NCBI GenBank assembly: GCA_963756425.1
Contig: CAVWNW010000004.1
Location: forward strand, 1-64,000
Length of the DNA stretch: 64,000 bases
Direction: 5' to 3'
DNA from: DASQUK01 sp963756425
GTDB taxonomy: Bacteria; Actinomycetota; Acidimicrobiia; Acidimicrobiales; VFJN01
This document shows positions 26,151 to 34,397 of this stretch, piece after piece. Numbering within the stretch: position 1 is the first letter of the stretch; each line of letters begins with the position of its first letter. The position numbers and the translations under genes are program-made. Below the pieces are notes generated by a model. The model did not search any database. It was not told the origin of the DNA and saw nothing but the letters and a program-made list of their open reading frames with translations.

Positions 26151-26573
26151 CTAGTCGATGGTGGCCGTCGCCTCGCCGGTGAACACGTCGACACCGTCCT
26201 GGTTGGTGGTGGTGATCCGGAGCTCGACGACACCGGCGCCGTCGTCAGCGGTGCGGATGTCGACGACCTCGGACTGCGCCGTCAACGTGTCGCCGGGCCA
26301 CACCTGGGCCCGGAAGCGTCCGCCGAACGAGCGCAGCCGGCCATCGCCGACATAGTTGGTGACCATCTTGCCGGTCAGCCCCATCGTCAGCATGCCGTGG
26401 GCGAAGATGCCGGGGAAGCCGGCGACCTGGGTGGCGAAGATCTCGTCGCTGTGCAGCGGGTTGTAGTCACCAGATGCCCCCGAGTACTGGACGATCTGCG
26501 TCCGGGTCAGGTCGTCGACCACGACCTCCGTGTGCACGTCGCCGACCTTCAACTCACTCGCCTGGAGCGTCAC
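26151..26573 (-). CDS. MaoC-family dehydratase (hydratase 2 domain)
   Basis: A 140-aa hotdog-fold protein of the MaoC/R-specific enoyl-CoA hydratase type. The active-site segment is YSGASGDYNPLHSDEIFATQ (about residues 32-51; Asp and His are the catalytic pair), followed by FAHGMLTMGLTGKMVT. The GTG start overlaps the stop of the upstream hotdog gene (GTGA). As in HadB-like systems, this catalytic subunit probably forms a heterodimer with the other hotdog protein and hydrates an enoyl thioester. Confidence 0.85.
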   Translation of the reverse strand: MTLQASELKVGDVHTEVVVDDLTRTQIVQYSGASGDYNPLHSDEIFATQVAGFPGIFAHGMLTMGLTGKMVTNYVGDGRLRSFGGRFRAQVWPGDTLTAQSEVVDIRTADDGAGVVELRITTTNQDGVDVFTGEATATID

Positions 26574-27106
26574 CGTGACCCCTCGGGTCCTGCGTCGGCT
26601 GCGGCCTCCGGGGCCCTCTCGGTGCGCACCCCCACGCTGCGGGCGGTGATGACGAGCTCGTCGTCCTGGTCCCGGTACTCGGTGATCATCTCGCTGAACA
26701 CGAGCTTGCCCGCGCGCCGACCCTCCTTCTCCCACGTCTTGCCCGGTCGGGTCTGGGCCCGCAGCACGTCGCCGGGCCGCAGGTGCCGGTGGTACTCGAA
26801 GTGCTGCTCGGCGTGGAGGCCCCGGGCCATGCCCCCGCCGCCCCCGCCGCCGCTTCCGTCCGCCGGTCGCGGCGTGCCCGTGGGATTGCGTCCCGAGCCG
26901 AACCACGGCTCGCCGATCTTGGGTCGCAGCGGCCAGTCGGGATCGAACTGGGCTCCCGCCTGGACGAACGTCGGTGGTGCGATGACATGTCCGACCTCGC
27001 TGTCGGCGGCGAGTTCCTCGTCGAAATAGATCGGGTTCGGGTCGCCGACGCTGCGGGCGAACATCATGATGTGCCCGAGCTCGACCGGGAAACGTTGGAC
27101 TGCCAT
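26570..27106 (-). CDS. FAS1-like/MaoC-type dehydratase partner subunit
   Basis: A 178-aa hotdog protein of the HadA/HadC-like group. It starts MAVQRFPVELGHIMMFARSV, has DPNPIYFDEE (about residues 22-31) and APPTFVQAGAQF, a glycine-rich insert (GGGGGGG near 87-93), and ends with FSEMITEYRDQDDELVITAR. The motif NPIYFDEE replaces the NPLH active-site pattern, so it is probably the non-catalytic or substrate-binding subunit. It overlaps the MaoC gene by four bases. It is divergent from an LLM oxidoreductase across an inverted repeat. Confidence 0.83.
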   Translation of the reverse strand: MAVQRFPVELGHIMMFARSVGDPNPIYFDEELAADSEVGHVIAPPTFVQAGAQFDPDWPLRPKIGEPWFGSGRNPTGTPRPADGSGGGGGGGMARGLHAEQHFEYHRHLRPGDVLRAQTRPGKTWEKEGRRAGKLVFSEMITEYRDQDDELVITARSVGVRTERAPEAAADAGPEGSR

Positions 27107-27155
27107 GACCCGCGATCATGGCAGGCCGAGCTGGCCCCGATCCGGCCGGTTACCT

Positions 27156-27167
27156 GACAATGTTGTC
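27156..27167. promoter_or_regulatory. Inverted repeat in a divergent promoter
   Basis: GACAA-TG-TTGTC lies between the hotdog pair (minus strand) and an LLM gene (plus strand), inside an AT-richer stretch with TTGAAC on the minus strand. It looks like an operator controlling both directions. The regulator is unknown. Confidence 0.45.
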
Positions 27168-27195
27168 TCGTCGTTCAAAAGGGGAAGGGAGATCC

Positions 27196-28116
27196 GTGAC
27201 CGACTCGTCGTCCCTGCTCGGCTTCACCATGCAGCTGCCGGTGCAGGCCCAGTCCACCCTCATCGCCCAGCCCTGGGAGCGGACGGCCGGGCCCGCGGAG
27301 CTGGCCGCGGTGGCGCGGGCCTGCGACGTCAACGGCTTCTACTCGGTGTCGGTGTGCGACCACGTCGCCATCCCCCGGGAGCGGGCGCCCACGATGACGA
27401 CCACCTGGTACGACACGGTCGCGACGCTGGGGTGGCTGGCCGGGTTCACGGGGAAGGTGCGGCTGCTGTCGCACGTGTACGTCGTGGCATATCGCCACCC
27501 GCTGCAGACGGCGAAGGCGTTCGCCACCCTCGACGCCCTGTCCGGCGGCCGGGCCATCCTCGGGATCGGGGCCGGGCACGTCGAGGGCGAGTTCGACGCG
27601 CTGGGCGTGCCGTTCTCCGAGCGCGGCCGGATCACGGACGAAGCCGTTACGGCTGTCCGCGCCGCGCTGTCCGACGAATGGGGCGGGGGCGACGTCGGCC
27701 AGCAGCCGCGCCCCGTCCAGGCCGGTGGCCCGCCCATCTGGGTGGGTGGATCGTCGGGGGCGGCACTGCGCCGGGCCGCGCGGCTGGGTGACGGCTGGCT
27801 GCCGCAGGGACCGCCCGAGGGCGGCATGGCCACGGCCATCGCCACCCTGCGGCGGCTGCGCGACGAGGCCGGCCGAGGCGGGTCGTTCGCAATTGGTGGC
27901 GGCGTCAACCTCTACGTCGGCGACCCCTCGTTCGACGTGCCGCGATGGACCGTCACCGGCGAACCCGACAGGATCGCCGGGGCGGTGCGTGACCTGGTGG
28001 CGCTCGGCGTCAACCACGTCGCGGTTCGGATCCCATCGCGCAGCTGCGAGGAGCACATCGACCAGATCGCGACCTTCGGCCGCGACGTGGCCCCCTTGGT
28101 GGAGGACGGCGAGTAG
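27196..28116 (+). CDS. LLM class flavin-dependent oxidoreductase
   Basis: A 306-aa bacterial luciferase-like monooxygenase or F420-dependent reductase (TIM barrel). Landmarks are GFYSVSVCDHVAIPRERAPT, LSHVYVVAYRHPLQTAKAFA, LDALSGGRAILGIGAG and PPIWVGGSSGAALRRAARLG. The GTG start follows GGGAAGGGAG. It uses FMN or F420; which one cannot be told from sequence alone. It is divergent from the MaoC pair and precedes the aldehyde dehydrogenase operon by 105 bp. Substrate unknown. Confidence 0.85.
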   Translation: MTDSSSLLGFTMQLPVQAQSTLIAQPWERTAGPAELAAVARACDVNGFYSVSVCDHVAIPRERAPTMTTTWYDTVATLGWLAGFTGKVRLLSHVYVVAYRHPLQTAKAFATLDALSGGRAILGIGAGHVEGEFDALGVPFSERGRITDEAVTAVRAALSDEWGGGDVGQQPRPVQAGGPPIWVGGSSGAALRRAARLGDGWLPQGPPEGGMATAIATLRRLRDEAGRGGSFAIGGGVNLYVGDPSFDVPRWTVTGEPDRIAGAVRDLVALGVNHVAVRIPSRSCEEHIDQIATFGRDVAPLVEDGE

Positions 28117-28153
28117 CCGTCCCCCAGCCCCTGCCAGCGGCACCCGGCTCGAA

Positions 28154-28163
28154 ACACAGGTGT
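28154..28163. promoter_or_regulatory. ACAC-NN-GTGT palindrome upstream of the ALDH operon
   Basis: ACAC-AG-GTGT lies 58 bp before the aldehyde dehydrogenase start. Read on the minus strand it is TGACACCTGTGTTTCG, close to TGACACTTGTGTCGCA at the TetR gene of 9.4 kb. It may be a second target of that TetR. Confidence 0.35.
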
Positions 28164-28221
28164 CAGGTCGTGTGCCATGCTGCCCGGGCGGCCGACCGAC
28201 GCACACAGGGGAGCGGACCGG

Positions 28222-29718
28222 GTGGCACAGACCCGAGCAGTCAATGCGACCACCACCCAGGAGCGCTACTCCCTCTGGATCGGCGGCGACCGCGTCGACG
28301 GCTCGAACGGCACCTACGAGGTGGTCAACCCGGCGACCGAGGAGGTCGTGGGGCTGGCCCCCGAGGCCACGGCCGCGGACGCCCGCCAGGCCGCGTCAGC
28401 CGCCGCCGAGGCCTTCCCCGACTGGTCGCAGACCACGCCCGACGAGCGCGCTCGGCTCCTCGACCGGGCCGCCGATCTGCTCGAGGAGCGGGTGCCGGAG
28501 CTCGTCCAGCTGGTGCAGGCCGAGACCGGTTCCACCGTCCAGATGGCGCGGACGGCGCAGGTCGCCGTCGCCGTGGCCCGGCTGCGCCGCTATGCCCGCG
28601 GCGCGCTCGAGACCCGGGAGATCCCGCTCCCTCCCGCACCGAACCCGGGCGGCGGGCCGTCGTCCGGCGGCGGCGGGCTCGTCAACGCCATGGCCGTCCG
28701 GCAGCCCGTCGGCGTCGTGGTCTGCATCACGTCCTACAACGTGCCGATGACCAACGTCATGGGGAAGATCGGTCCCGCGCTCGCCATGGGCAACACGGTG
28801 GTCATCAAGCCGGCGCCCCAGGATCCCCTGGGAGTCATCAGGATGGGCGAGGCTTTCCACGAGGCCGGCTTCCCGCCTGGGGTCGTCAACCTGGTGGTCG
28901 GCTCCACGCCGGAGTCCGCCGAGACGCTCGTGGCCGCACCGCAGACCGACATGATCAGCTTCACCGGCAGCACGGCGATCGGGCTGAGAATCGGCGAGGC
29001 GGCCGCCCGCGGCATGAAGCGCGTCCTGTTCGAGCTCGGCGGCAAGGGCGCCAGCCTCGTGTTCGACGACGCAGACATCGACGCCGCGGCGCAGGGCACC
29101 GCCAGCACGTTCGCCTTCCACGCGGGCCAGATCTGCACGGCGCCCACCAGGCTGATCGCCCAGCGCGGCGTCTACGACCAGGTCGTGGAGACACTGGGGC
29201 GGATCGCCACCGTGCTCAAGGTGGGCGACCCGCTCGATCCCGACACCGTGGTCGGCCCCGTCATCAGCGCCGCCCAGCGCGACCGCATCGAGGGCTACGT
29301 GCGGTCGGGTGTCGAGGAGGGCGGCACGCTGGTCGCCGGGGGCACCAGGCCCGACTCCGACCGGGGGTTCTACTGGTCGCCCACCCTGATCGCCGGGTGC
29401 CACAACGGCATGACGGCGGCCCGTGAGGAGATATTCGGGCCCGTGGTCGTGGCCATCCCCTTCGACGACGAGGAGGAGGGCATCGCGATCGCCAACGACA
29501 GCGACTACGGCCTGTACGACTACGTGTGGACCCGCGACACGGCTAGGGGCCTGCGGGTCTCGCAGCGCCTGCGTGCCGGCAACGTCGGCCTCAACACCTT
29601 GGCCCGCAACCCGGAGACCCCGTTCGGCGGGTTCCGCAAGAGTGGCATTGGACGCGACGGTGGGTCATTCGCCTTGCACGCCTACAGCGAGCTGCAGAGC
29701 ATCGTCTGGCCCGGCTGA
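28222..29718 (+). CDS. Aldehyde dehydrogenase family protein
   Basis: A 498-aa NAD(P)-dependent aldehyde dehydrogenase. FTGSTAIG precedes the catalytic-Glu region FELGGKGASLVF, and the nucleophilic Cys is in FHAGQICTAPTRL. Late motifs EEIFGPVVV and NTLARNPETPFGGFRKSGIG are also present. The GTG at 28222 follows GGGGAGCGG. First gene of a four-gene operon with an alcohol dehydrogenase, LLM and SDR: alcohol and aldehyde oxidation in series is likely. Substrate unknown. Confidence 0.88.
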   Translation: MAQTRAVNATTTQERYSLWIGGDRVDGSNGTYEVVNPATEEVVGLAPEATAADARQAASAAAEAFPDWSQTTPDERARLLDRAADLLEERVPELVQLVQAETGSTVQMARTAQVAVAVARLRRYARGALETREIPLPPAPNPGGGPSSGGGGLVNAMAVRQPVGVVVCITSYNVPMTNVMGKIGPALAMGNTVVIKPAPQDPLGVIRMGEAFHEAGFPPGVVNLVVGSTPESAETLVAAPQTDMISFTGSTAIGLRIGEAAARGMKRVLFELGGKGASLVFDDADIDAAAQGTASTFAFHAGQICTAPTRLIAQRGVYDQVVETLGRIATVLKVGDPLDPDTVVGPVISAAQRDRIEGYVRSGVEEGGTLVAGGTRPDSDRGFYWSPTLIAGCHNGMTAAREEIFGPVVVAIPFDDEEEGIAIANDSDYGLYDYVWTRDTARGLRVSQRLRAGNVGLNTLARNPETPFGGFRKSGIGRDGGSFALHAYSELQSIVWPG

Positions 29719-29727
29719 GGGAGAGAT

Positions 29728-30795
29728 ATGAGAGCCATCGTCTGGACCGGCGAGCTCGAGGTGCGCGACGACGTCGAGGTGCGGGCGCCCGGACTGCGCG
29801 AGGTCAAGGTGCGCATCCACCGTGCTGGGCTATGCCACAGCGACGTCTCGGTCATCAACGGGACCATCCCCATGCCGCCGCCGGTCGTACTCGGCCACGA
29901 GGGCGCCGGGGTGGTGGAGGAGGTCGGCGCCGCGGTCACCGGCGTGAAGCCCGGTGACCACGTCGTGCTGGTCACGTTAGGCAACTGCGGGCAATGCGAC
30001 GCGTGCGATCGGGGTCTGCCGACGCACTGCCGCCGGCCCTTCGGCTGGTCCGACACCCGGTTCACCACCGGCGGCCGCGAGGTACCGGCGTTCGCCAACC
30101 TCGGCGTGTTCTCGGAATACACCGTCGTGCACGAGCACCAGGCCGTGGTGATCGACCCGGCGGTCCCGCTCGACGCCGCCAGCCTGATCGGCTGCGCCGT
30201 CGTCACCGGCGCGGGGGCGGTGCTCAACCGCGCCAAGGTCCAGCCTGGCGAGACGGTCGCGGTCATCGGCGCCGGTGGGATCGGTCAGTCGGTCATCCAG
30301 GGCGCCCGGCTGGCGTCGGCCGGGCGGATCGTCGCCGTGGACGCCAACCCACGCAAGGAGGCCGTGGCTCGGCAGTTCGGCGCCACCGACTTCATCGACG
30401 CATCGTCGGTCGACGACACGGTCGCGGTGGCCAAGCAGCTCGTGCCGGCGGGGTTCGACTACACGTTCGAGTGCGTGGGGCACCCGTCGCTGATCCGCCA
30501 GGCGATAGACATGCTCGGGACCGGCGGATCATGCGTGCTGCTCGGCGTGCCCAAGCTCGGCACCGAGGCGAGCTTCGTCGTCGGCAACCTCTACAACGAC
30601 AAGTCGATCCTTGGGTGCCGCTACGGCCAGACTCGGCCGCACCACGACGTGCCGCTCATCACGCGCTTCTACCTGGACGGACGCTTCATGCTCGACGAGA
30701 TGGTCAGCCAGACCTACGACCTCGCCGACATCGAGAGGGCCCTGGCCGATCTCGAGGCGGGCACGCTCAATCGTGGCGTTCTCACCCTGACCTGA
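29728..30795 (+). CDS. Zinc-binding alcohol dehydrogenase
   Basis: A 355-aa class III-like zinc alcohol dehydrogenase. The catalytic-zinc region is GLCHSDVSVINGTIPMPPPV, followed by GHEGAGVVEEVG. The structural-zinc lobe is NCGQCDACDRGLPTHC, and the coenzyme motif is VIGAGGIGQSVIQGARLASA, followed by VDAN (acidic residue for NAD). It resembles the NDMA- or mycothiol-type alcohol dehydrogenases of actinomycetes. It begins nine bases after the aldehyde dehydrogenase with AGGGAGAG as ribosome site. Confidence 0.87.
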   Translation: MRAIVWTGELEVRDDVEVRAPGLREVKVRIHRAGLCHSDVSVINGTIPMPPPVVLGHEGAGVVEEVGAAVTGVKPGDHVVLVTLGNCGQCDACDRGLPTHCRRPFGWSDTRFTTGGREVPAFANLGVFSEYTVVHEHQAVVIDPAVPLDAASLIGCAVVTGAGAVLNRAKVQPGETVAVIGAGGIGQSVIQGARLASAGRIVAVDANPRKEAVARQFGATDFIDASSVDDTVAVAKQLVPAGFDYTFECVGHPSLIRQAIDMLGTGGSCVLLGVPKLGTEASFVVGNLYNDKSILGCRYGQTRPHHDVPLITRFYLDGRFMLDEMVSQTYDLADIERALADLEAGTLNRGVLTLT

Positions 30796-30815
30796 CCCAA
30801 CGGAGAGTGGGATCC

Positions 30816-31940
30816 ATGGAGTTCGGCATCTTCATCCAGGGATTCGTCCCGAGCTACCGGCGCGAGGCAGATCCAGATGCCGAGCACACCGCCCTCATGA
30901 ACGACATCGAGTGCGTCATCGCCGCCGACAAGGCGGGGTTCAAGTACGTGTGGGCCACCGAGCACCACTTCCTGGACGAGTACTCCCACATGTCGGCCAA
31001 CGACGTCGCCCTCGCCTACCTGGCCCGGGCGACCGAGCGAATCCACCTCGGGTCGGGCATCTTCAACCCCCTGCCCCAGGTCAACCACCCCGCCAAGGTG
31101 GCGGAGAAGGCGGCCATGCTCGACCACCTGTCGGGCGGCCGCTTCGAGTTCGGCACCGGGCGCGGCGCCGGCAGCCACGAGATCCTCGCGTTTCTGCCGG
31201 GGATGACCGACCTGAGCAAGACCCGGGAGATCTGGGAGGACGTCATCGCCGAGTTCCCGAAGATGTGGCTCCAGGACGAGTACGAGGGCTACGAGGGCAA
31301 GTACTGGTCGTTGCCGCCGCGCAAGGTCCTACCGAAGCCATGGTGCAAGCCGCACCCGGCCATGTGGTACGCCGCAGGCAACGTGAGCAGCTACGAGATG
31401 GCGGCGCGGCGCGGGCTGGGGGTGCTCGGCTTCTCGGTGGGCTCGATCCAGGAGCTCGAGCCGGTGATGAAGGCGTACAAGAAGGCGATCAGGGAGCCCG
31501 AGCCCGTCGGAGCGTTCGTCAACGACAACATCATGGTGACGACCGGCGCCTTCGTCGCCGAGGACGACCACATGGCGGTCGAGGCGGCCACCCGGCCGCA
31601 CAACAGCTACCTGGCCAGCAACGTGTACCGCTACCACGACACGTTCCCGCACCCGCCCGAGATCCCGGTGTGGCCCGACCTGATGGTCGACGCCACGGCC
31701 GAGGACATCCCGGTGGCCCGCGAGCGCGGCGGCATCTGCGGCGACCCCGACCATGCCCTGGAGCAGTGCCGGCGGTGGGAGGAGGCGGGCTGCGATCAGT
31801 TGGTCTTCGGGACCGGTTCGGCCCGCCACGAGGACACGCTCGAGATGATCCGGCTCATGGGCGAGCACGTGATCCCCGAGATCGACACCGATCCGGTACA
31901 TCGGACCACGCGCTTTCGCGAGGCCGCGGCGCGACGGTGA
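30816..31940 (+). CDS. LLM class flavin-dependent oxidoreductase
   Basis: A 374-aa luciferase-like enzyme of the group acting on alkanes, terpenes or other hydrophobic substrates. Features: MEFGIFIQGFVPSYRR, the WATEHHFLDEYSHMS pocket, LGSGIFNPLPQVNHPAKVAE, LDHLSGGRFEFGTGRGAGSH. The late segment FGTGSARHEDTLEMIRLMGE is conserved in these long LLM members. GGAGAG precedes the ATG. It ends with a GTGA overlap to the SDR gene. Confidence 0.85.
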   Translation: MEFGIFIQGFVPSYRREADPDAEHTALMNDIECVIAADKAGFKYVWATEHHFLDEYSHMSANDVALAYLARATERIHLGSGIFNPLPQVNHPAKVAEKAAMLDHLSGGRFEFGTGRGAGSHEILAFLPGMTDLSKTREIWEDVIAEFPKMWLQDEYEGYEGKYWSLPPRKVLPKPWCKPHPAMWYAAGNVSSYEMAARRGLGVLGFSVGSIQELEPVMKAYKKAIREPEPVGAFVNDNIMVTTGAFVAEDDHMAVEAATRPHNSYLASNVYRYHDTFPHPPEIPVWPDLMVDATAEDIPVARERGGICGDPDHALEQCRRWEEAGCDQLVFGTGSARHEDTLEMIRLMGEHVIPEIDTDPVHRTTRFREAAARR

Positions 31941-32803
31941 CGGGCGGCGTCCTCGACGGCCAGGTGGCCGTCATCACCGGCGCCGGCCGCGGCCTGGGCC
32001 GGGCGTACGCCCTCGCCTACGCGCACGAGGGTGCGTGTCTGGTCGTCAACGACGTCGACGCGGCGTCGGCGGCTTCGGTCGTCGACGAGATCGCTGCGCT
32101 CGGCGGCGAGGCGGTGGCGAGTGGCGACACGGTCGCCGAGCCGTCGGGCGCCGAGGCGATCGTCGCCGCCGCCGTCGAGCGCTTCGGGCGCATCGACGTG
32201 ATGATCACCAACGCCGGCGCCGACCGGCGGGGGCCGGCGCTGGACCTGGATCCCGCGGACTGGGAGTTCACGCTGCGGGCCCATCTGTTCGGGTCGATCC
32301 ACTGCTCCGTCGCCGCCGGCCGTGCCATGCGCGGTCAGCCTGGTGGGGGCGTCATCGTGAACGTCTGCTCGGCCGCGTTCTACGCCGGGACCGCGACGCT
32401 CGCCCCGTACGGGGTGGCCAAGGGCGGGATCTACGGCCTGATGCGCTCGCTGGCAGGCGAGCTGGCGCCGTTCGGCATCAGCGTGAACGCGGTGGCGCCC
32501 CCGCTGACCGCCACCGATCCGGCGCTGGCGTTCGTGGACAGCCTCGCGGACATGGGGCTGACGGCCGAGCAGGTCGAGGCGATGCGGTCGTCGATGCCGC
32601 AGCCGGAGGACGTCGCCCTCATCACCGTGTTCCTGGCGACGCCGGAGGGCCGGCGCCTGTCCGGTCGGCTGCTGACGATGGGCAAGGACGAGCTCGTTGT
32701 CGTTCGGCCACCTGATGGCGGGCGGACGGTGCGGGCGGCGGGGGAGCGGTGGCGGGGGCTGGAGGAGCTGGCGGGGGCGGTGGGGGACGTGTTGGGTCGC
32801 TAG
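31937..32803 (+). CDS. SDR family NAD(P)-dependent oxidoreductase
   Basis: A 288-aa short-chain dehydrogenase. The cofactor motif is VITGAGRGLGRAYALAY (TGxxxGxG, about residues 12-28), with NAGADRRG in the middle. The active site reads NVCSAAFYAGTATLAPYGVA KGG: the catalytic Tyr and Lys are in YGVAK, with Ser in CSA. The C-terminal extension of about 40 residues (MGKDELVVV ... VGDVLGR) is typical of acyl-CoA or steroid SDRs. Last gene of the ALDH operon; it is followed by strong inverted repeats. Confidence 0.86.
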   Translation: MTGGVLDGQVAVITGAGRGLGRAYALAYAHEGACLVVNDVDAASAASVVDEIAALGGEAVASGDTVAEPSGAEAIVAAAVERFGRIDVMITNAGADRRGPALDLDPADWEFTLRAHLFGSIHCSVAAGRAMRGQPGGGVIVNVCSAAFYAGTATLAPYGVAKGGIYGLMRSLAGELAPFGISVNAVAPPLTATDPALAFVDSLADMGLTAEQVEAMRSSMPQPEDVALITVFLATPEGRRLSGRLLTMGKDELVVVRPPDGGRTVRAAGERWRGLEELAGAVGDVLGR

Positions 32804-32828
32804 GCGTCCGGCGGTGGGGGGTGGGGTG

Positions 32829-32906
32829 CCACGGCCCGGAGGCGGCGTCAAGGCCAGGCCCTTCGGGCGGCCTGCGGCCGGCCTTGACCCCGCCTCCGGG
32901 CCGTGG
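32829..32906. repeat. Large inverted repeat, upstream of DUF222/HNH gene
   Basis: A 27-nt arm (32829-32855, CCACGGCCCGGAGGCGGCGT ...) pairs with 32880-32906, with one mismatch; the 24-nt loop itself can fold. Its core (GGCGTCAAGG ... CGGCCTGCGGCCG ... CCTTGACCCCG) also occurs upstream of the DUF222 gene at 55.9 kb (56001-56051), with the same mismatch position. It may also end the SDR operon. Confidence 0.7.
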
Positions 32907-32920
32907 AGTTGGCGCGGTCA

Positions 32921-32946
32921 GGAAGCGACGCTGGGGCGTCGCTTCC
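32921..32946. repeat. Perfect 10-bp hairpin
   Basis: GGAAGCGACG (32921-32930), loop CTGGGG, CGTCGCTTCC (32937-32946). Second of three consecutive hairpins between the SDR gene and the DUF222 promoter. No T-tract follows. Confidence 0.6.
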
Positions 32947-32947
32947 C

Positions 32948-32966
32948 GGGGCAGGCGCTTTGCCCC
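32948..32966. repeat. 6-bp hairpin
   Basis: GGGGCA (32948-32953) and TGCCCC (32961-32966) with a seven-base loop; it directly follows the previous hairpin. It completes a run of three hairpins ahead of the DUF222 promoter. Confidence 0.45.
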
Positions 32967-33023
32967 CGCGTTGGCTGGTCGCTATTTGGTGATTTGTGGC
33001 TGCCGTTATTGGCGTAATTCGAC

Positions 33024-33052
33024 TTGCTTGGTCATACGAACACTAGTACGCT
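33024..33052 (+). promoter_or_regulatory. SOS-like promoter of DUF222/HNH gene
   Basis: -35 TTGCTT (33024-33029), 17-nt spacer, -10 TACGCT (33047-33052). CGAACACTAGTACG (33037-33050) is one base off the actinobacterial LexA box and overlaps the -10. The ATG follows the -10 by seven bases, suggesting a leaderless mRNA repressed by LexA until DNA damage. Confidence 0.62.
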
Positions 33053-33059
33053 AACGGTC

Positions 33060-34259
33060 ATGTCCGGGCAGGTCAGCAACACCCTCGAAGGTCTCGCTCA
33101 AGCGATCGACGACCTCGACCTGCCCGCCGACAGCGCGGTGTTGACCGAAGCATTCACGTTAGTGGATCGGCTCAATGCCAAGCTACTGGCCGCCGTGGGC
33201 GAACACGACGCCGCCGAGCTGTGGCGCAACGACGGCGCCACCTCCATGACCGCCTGGCTCCGCCACCACACCCGACGGTCCGGTCGCGACGCCGCCCGCT
33301 GCGCCAGGACCGCCCGCCGGCTACGGCAGCTCCCCGTCACCGCCGCCGCCTACCGGGATGGTGCGCTGTCTGGTGGGCAGGTCCAGGCGATTGTCGCCAA
33401 CGTCAAGGACCGCACCGTTGGTCTGTTCGCCGACCACGAGGCGCAGCTGGTCCCCGAGCTCGCCCGGCTGTCGGTGGGTGACACCGCCGTCGCGATGCAG
33501 GACTGGGCGCGGCGCGCCGAGGCCGTGGTGGGCGACGACCCCGACAGCACGCAGCCGAAACGGTCGCTGCACCTGTCCCGCATCCTCGACGGGCGCCGCG
33601 AACTATCCGGCAGCTTCGACCCCGAAGGCGGCGACGTCATCGCCACCGCCCTCCGCCTCGCCACCACCCGCGACGTCGACGGCGAACCCGCCCGCAGCCC
33701 CGCCCAACGCCGCGGCGACGCCCTCGTCGACGTGTGCCGCTGGTTCCTCGACCACCAACAACACCGCCACGGTGGCCGCCACCGACCCCACCTCAACATC
33801 ATCACCACCCTCCACGACCTCGAACACCGCGCCCAGGGCCGGCTCCTCGACGGCAGCGTCCTCGACGCCGCCACCCTGCAACGCCTCTGCTGCGACGCCG
33901 GCATCCACCGCGTCATCACCAACGGCCGCTCCAGCATCCTCGACTACGGCACCACCACCCGCACCATCCCCGCCCCCCTGTTCAACGCCCTCGTCATCCG
34001 CGACCGCCACTGCCGATTCCCCGGCTGCGACCGGCCACCCGAATGGACCGAAGCCCACCACATCCGCTGGGTCCTCGACGGCGGACCAACCTGCCTCGAC
34101 AACCTCACCCTGCAATGCACCCGCCACCACCACCTCCTCCACACCCCCGGCTGGCACGCCAAACTCCTCCCCGACAACACCCTCATCGTGACCGCCCCCA
34201 ACGGCCGAACCCTCGACAGCCAACCCCCCAGTCGGCCACCACCTCGAGCAGGGTGGTGA
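33060..34259 (+). CDS. DUF222/HNH endonuclease domain protein (13E12-type)
   Basis: A 399-aa protein. The N-terminal DUF222 region (about residues 10-290) starts SNTLEGLAQAIDDLDLPADS. The C-terminal HNH nuclease block has CRFPGCDRPPEWTEAHHIRW and LTLQCTRHHHLLHTPGWHAK (His/Asn/His and zinc-type Cys pattern). It belongs to the multi-copy 13E12 repeat family of actinomycetes, often DNA-damage inducible. A close relative, now frameshifted, lies at 20.6 kb and a more distant one at 54.7 kb. The C-terminal tail differs from the other copies. Target DNA unknown. Confidence 0.87.
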   Translation: MSGQVSNTLEGLAQAIDDLDLPADSAVLTEAFTLVDRLNAKLLAAVGEHDAAELWRNDGATSMTAWLRHHTRRSGRDAARCARTARRLRQLPVTAAAYRDGALSGGQVQAIVANVKDRTVGLFADHEAQLVPELARLSVGDTAVAMQDWARRAEAVVGDDPDSTQPKRSLHLSRILDGRRELSGSFDPEGGDVIATALRLATTRDVDGEPARSPAQRRGDALVDVCRWFLDHQQHRHGGRHRPHLNIITTLHDLEHRAQGRLLDGSVLDAATLQRLCCDAGIHRVITNGRSSILDYGTTTRTIPAPLFNALVIRDRHCRFPGCDRPPEWTEAHHIRWVLDGGPTCLDNLTLQCTRHHHLLHTPGWHAKLLPDNTLIVTAPNGRTLDSQPPSRPPPRAGW

Positions 34260-34397
34260 CACGCTCGCTTGGGAGGGCCACTATGGGATCGAGTTCCCCC
34301 GACCCATCGGTCGCCCAGGTCGTGATGCCACCACCGCGGCGAGACAGGTGACCTGGCTGAAGCGCGCCCGGCGACGCCATTCACAGGAGGCCAAGCG

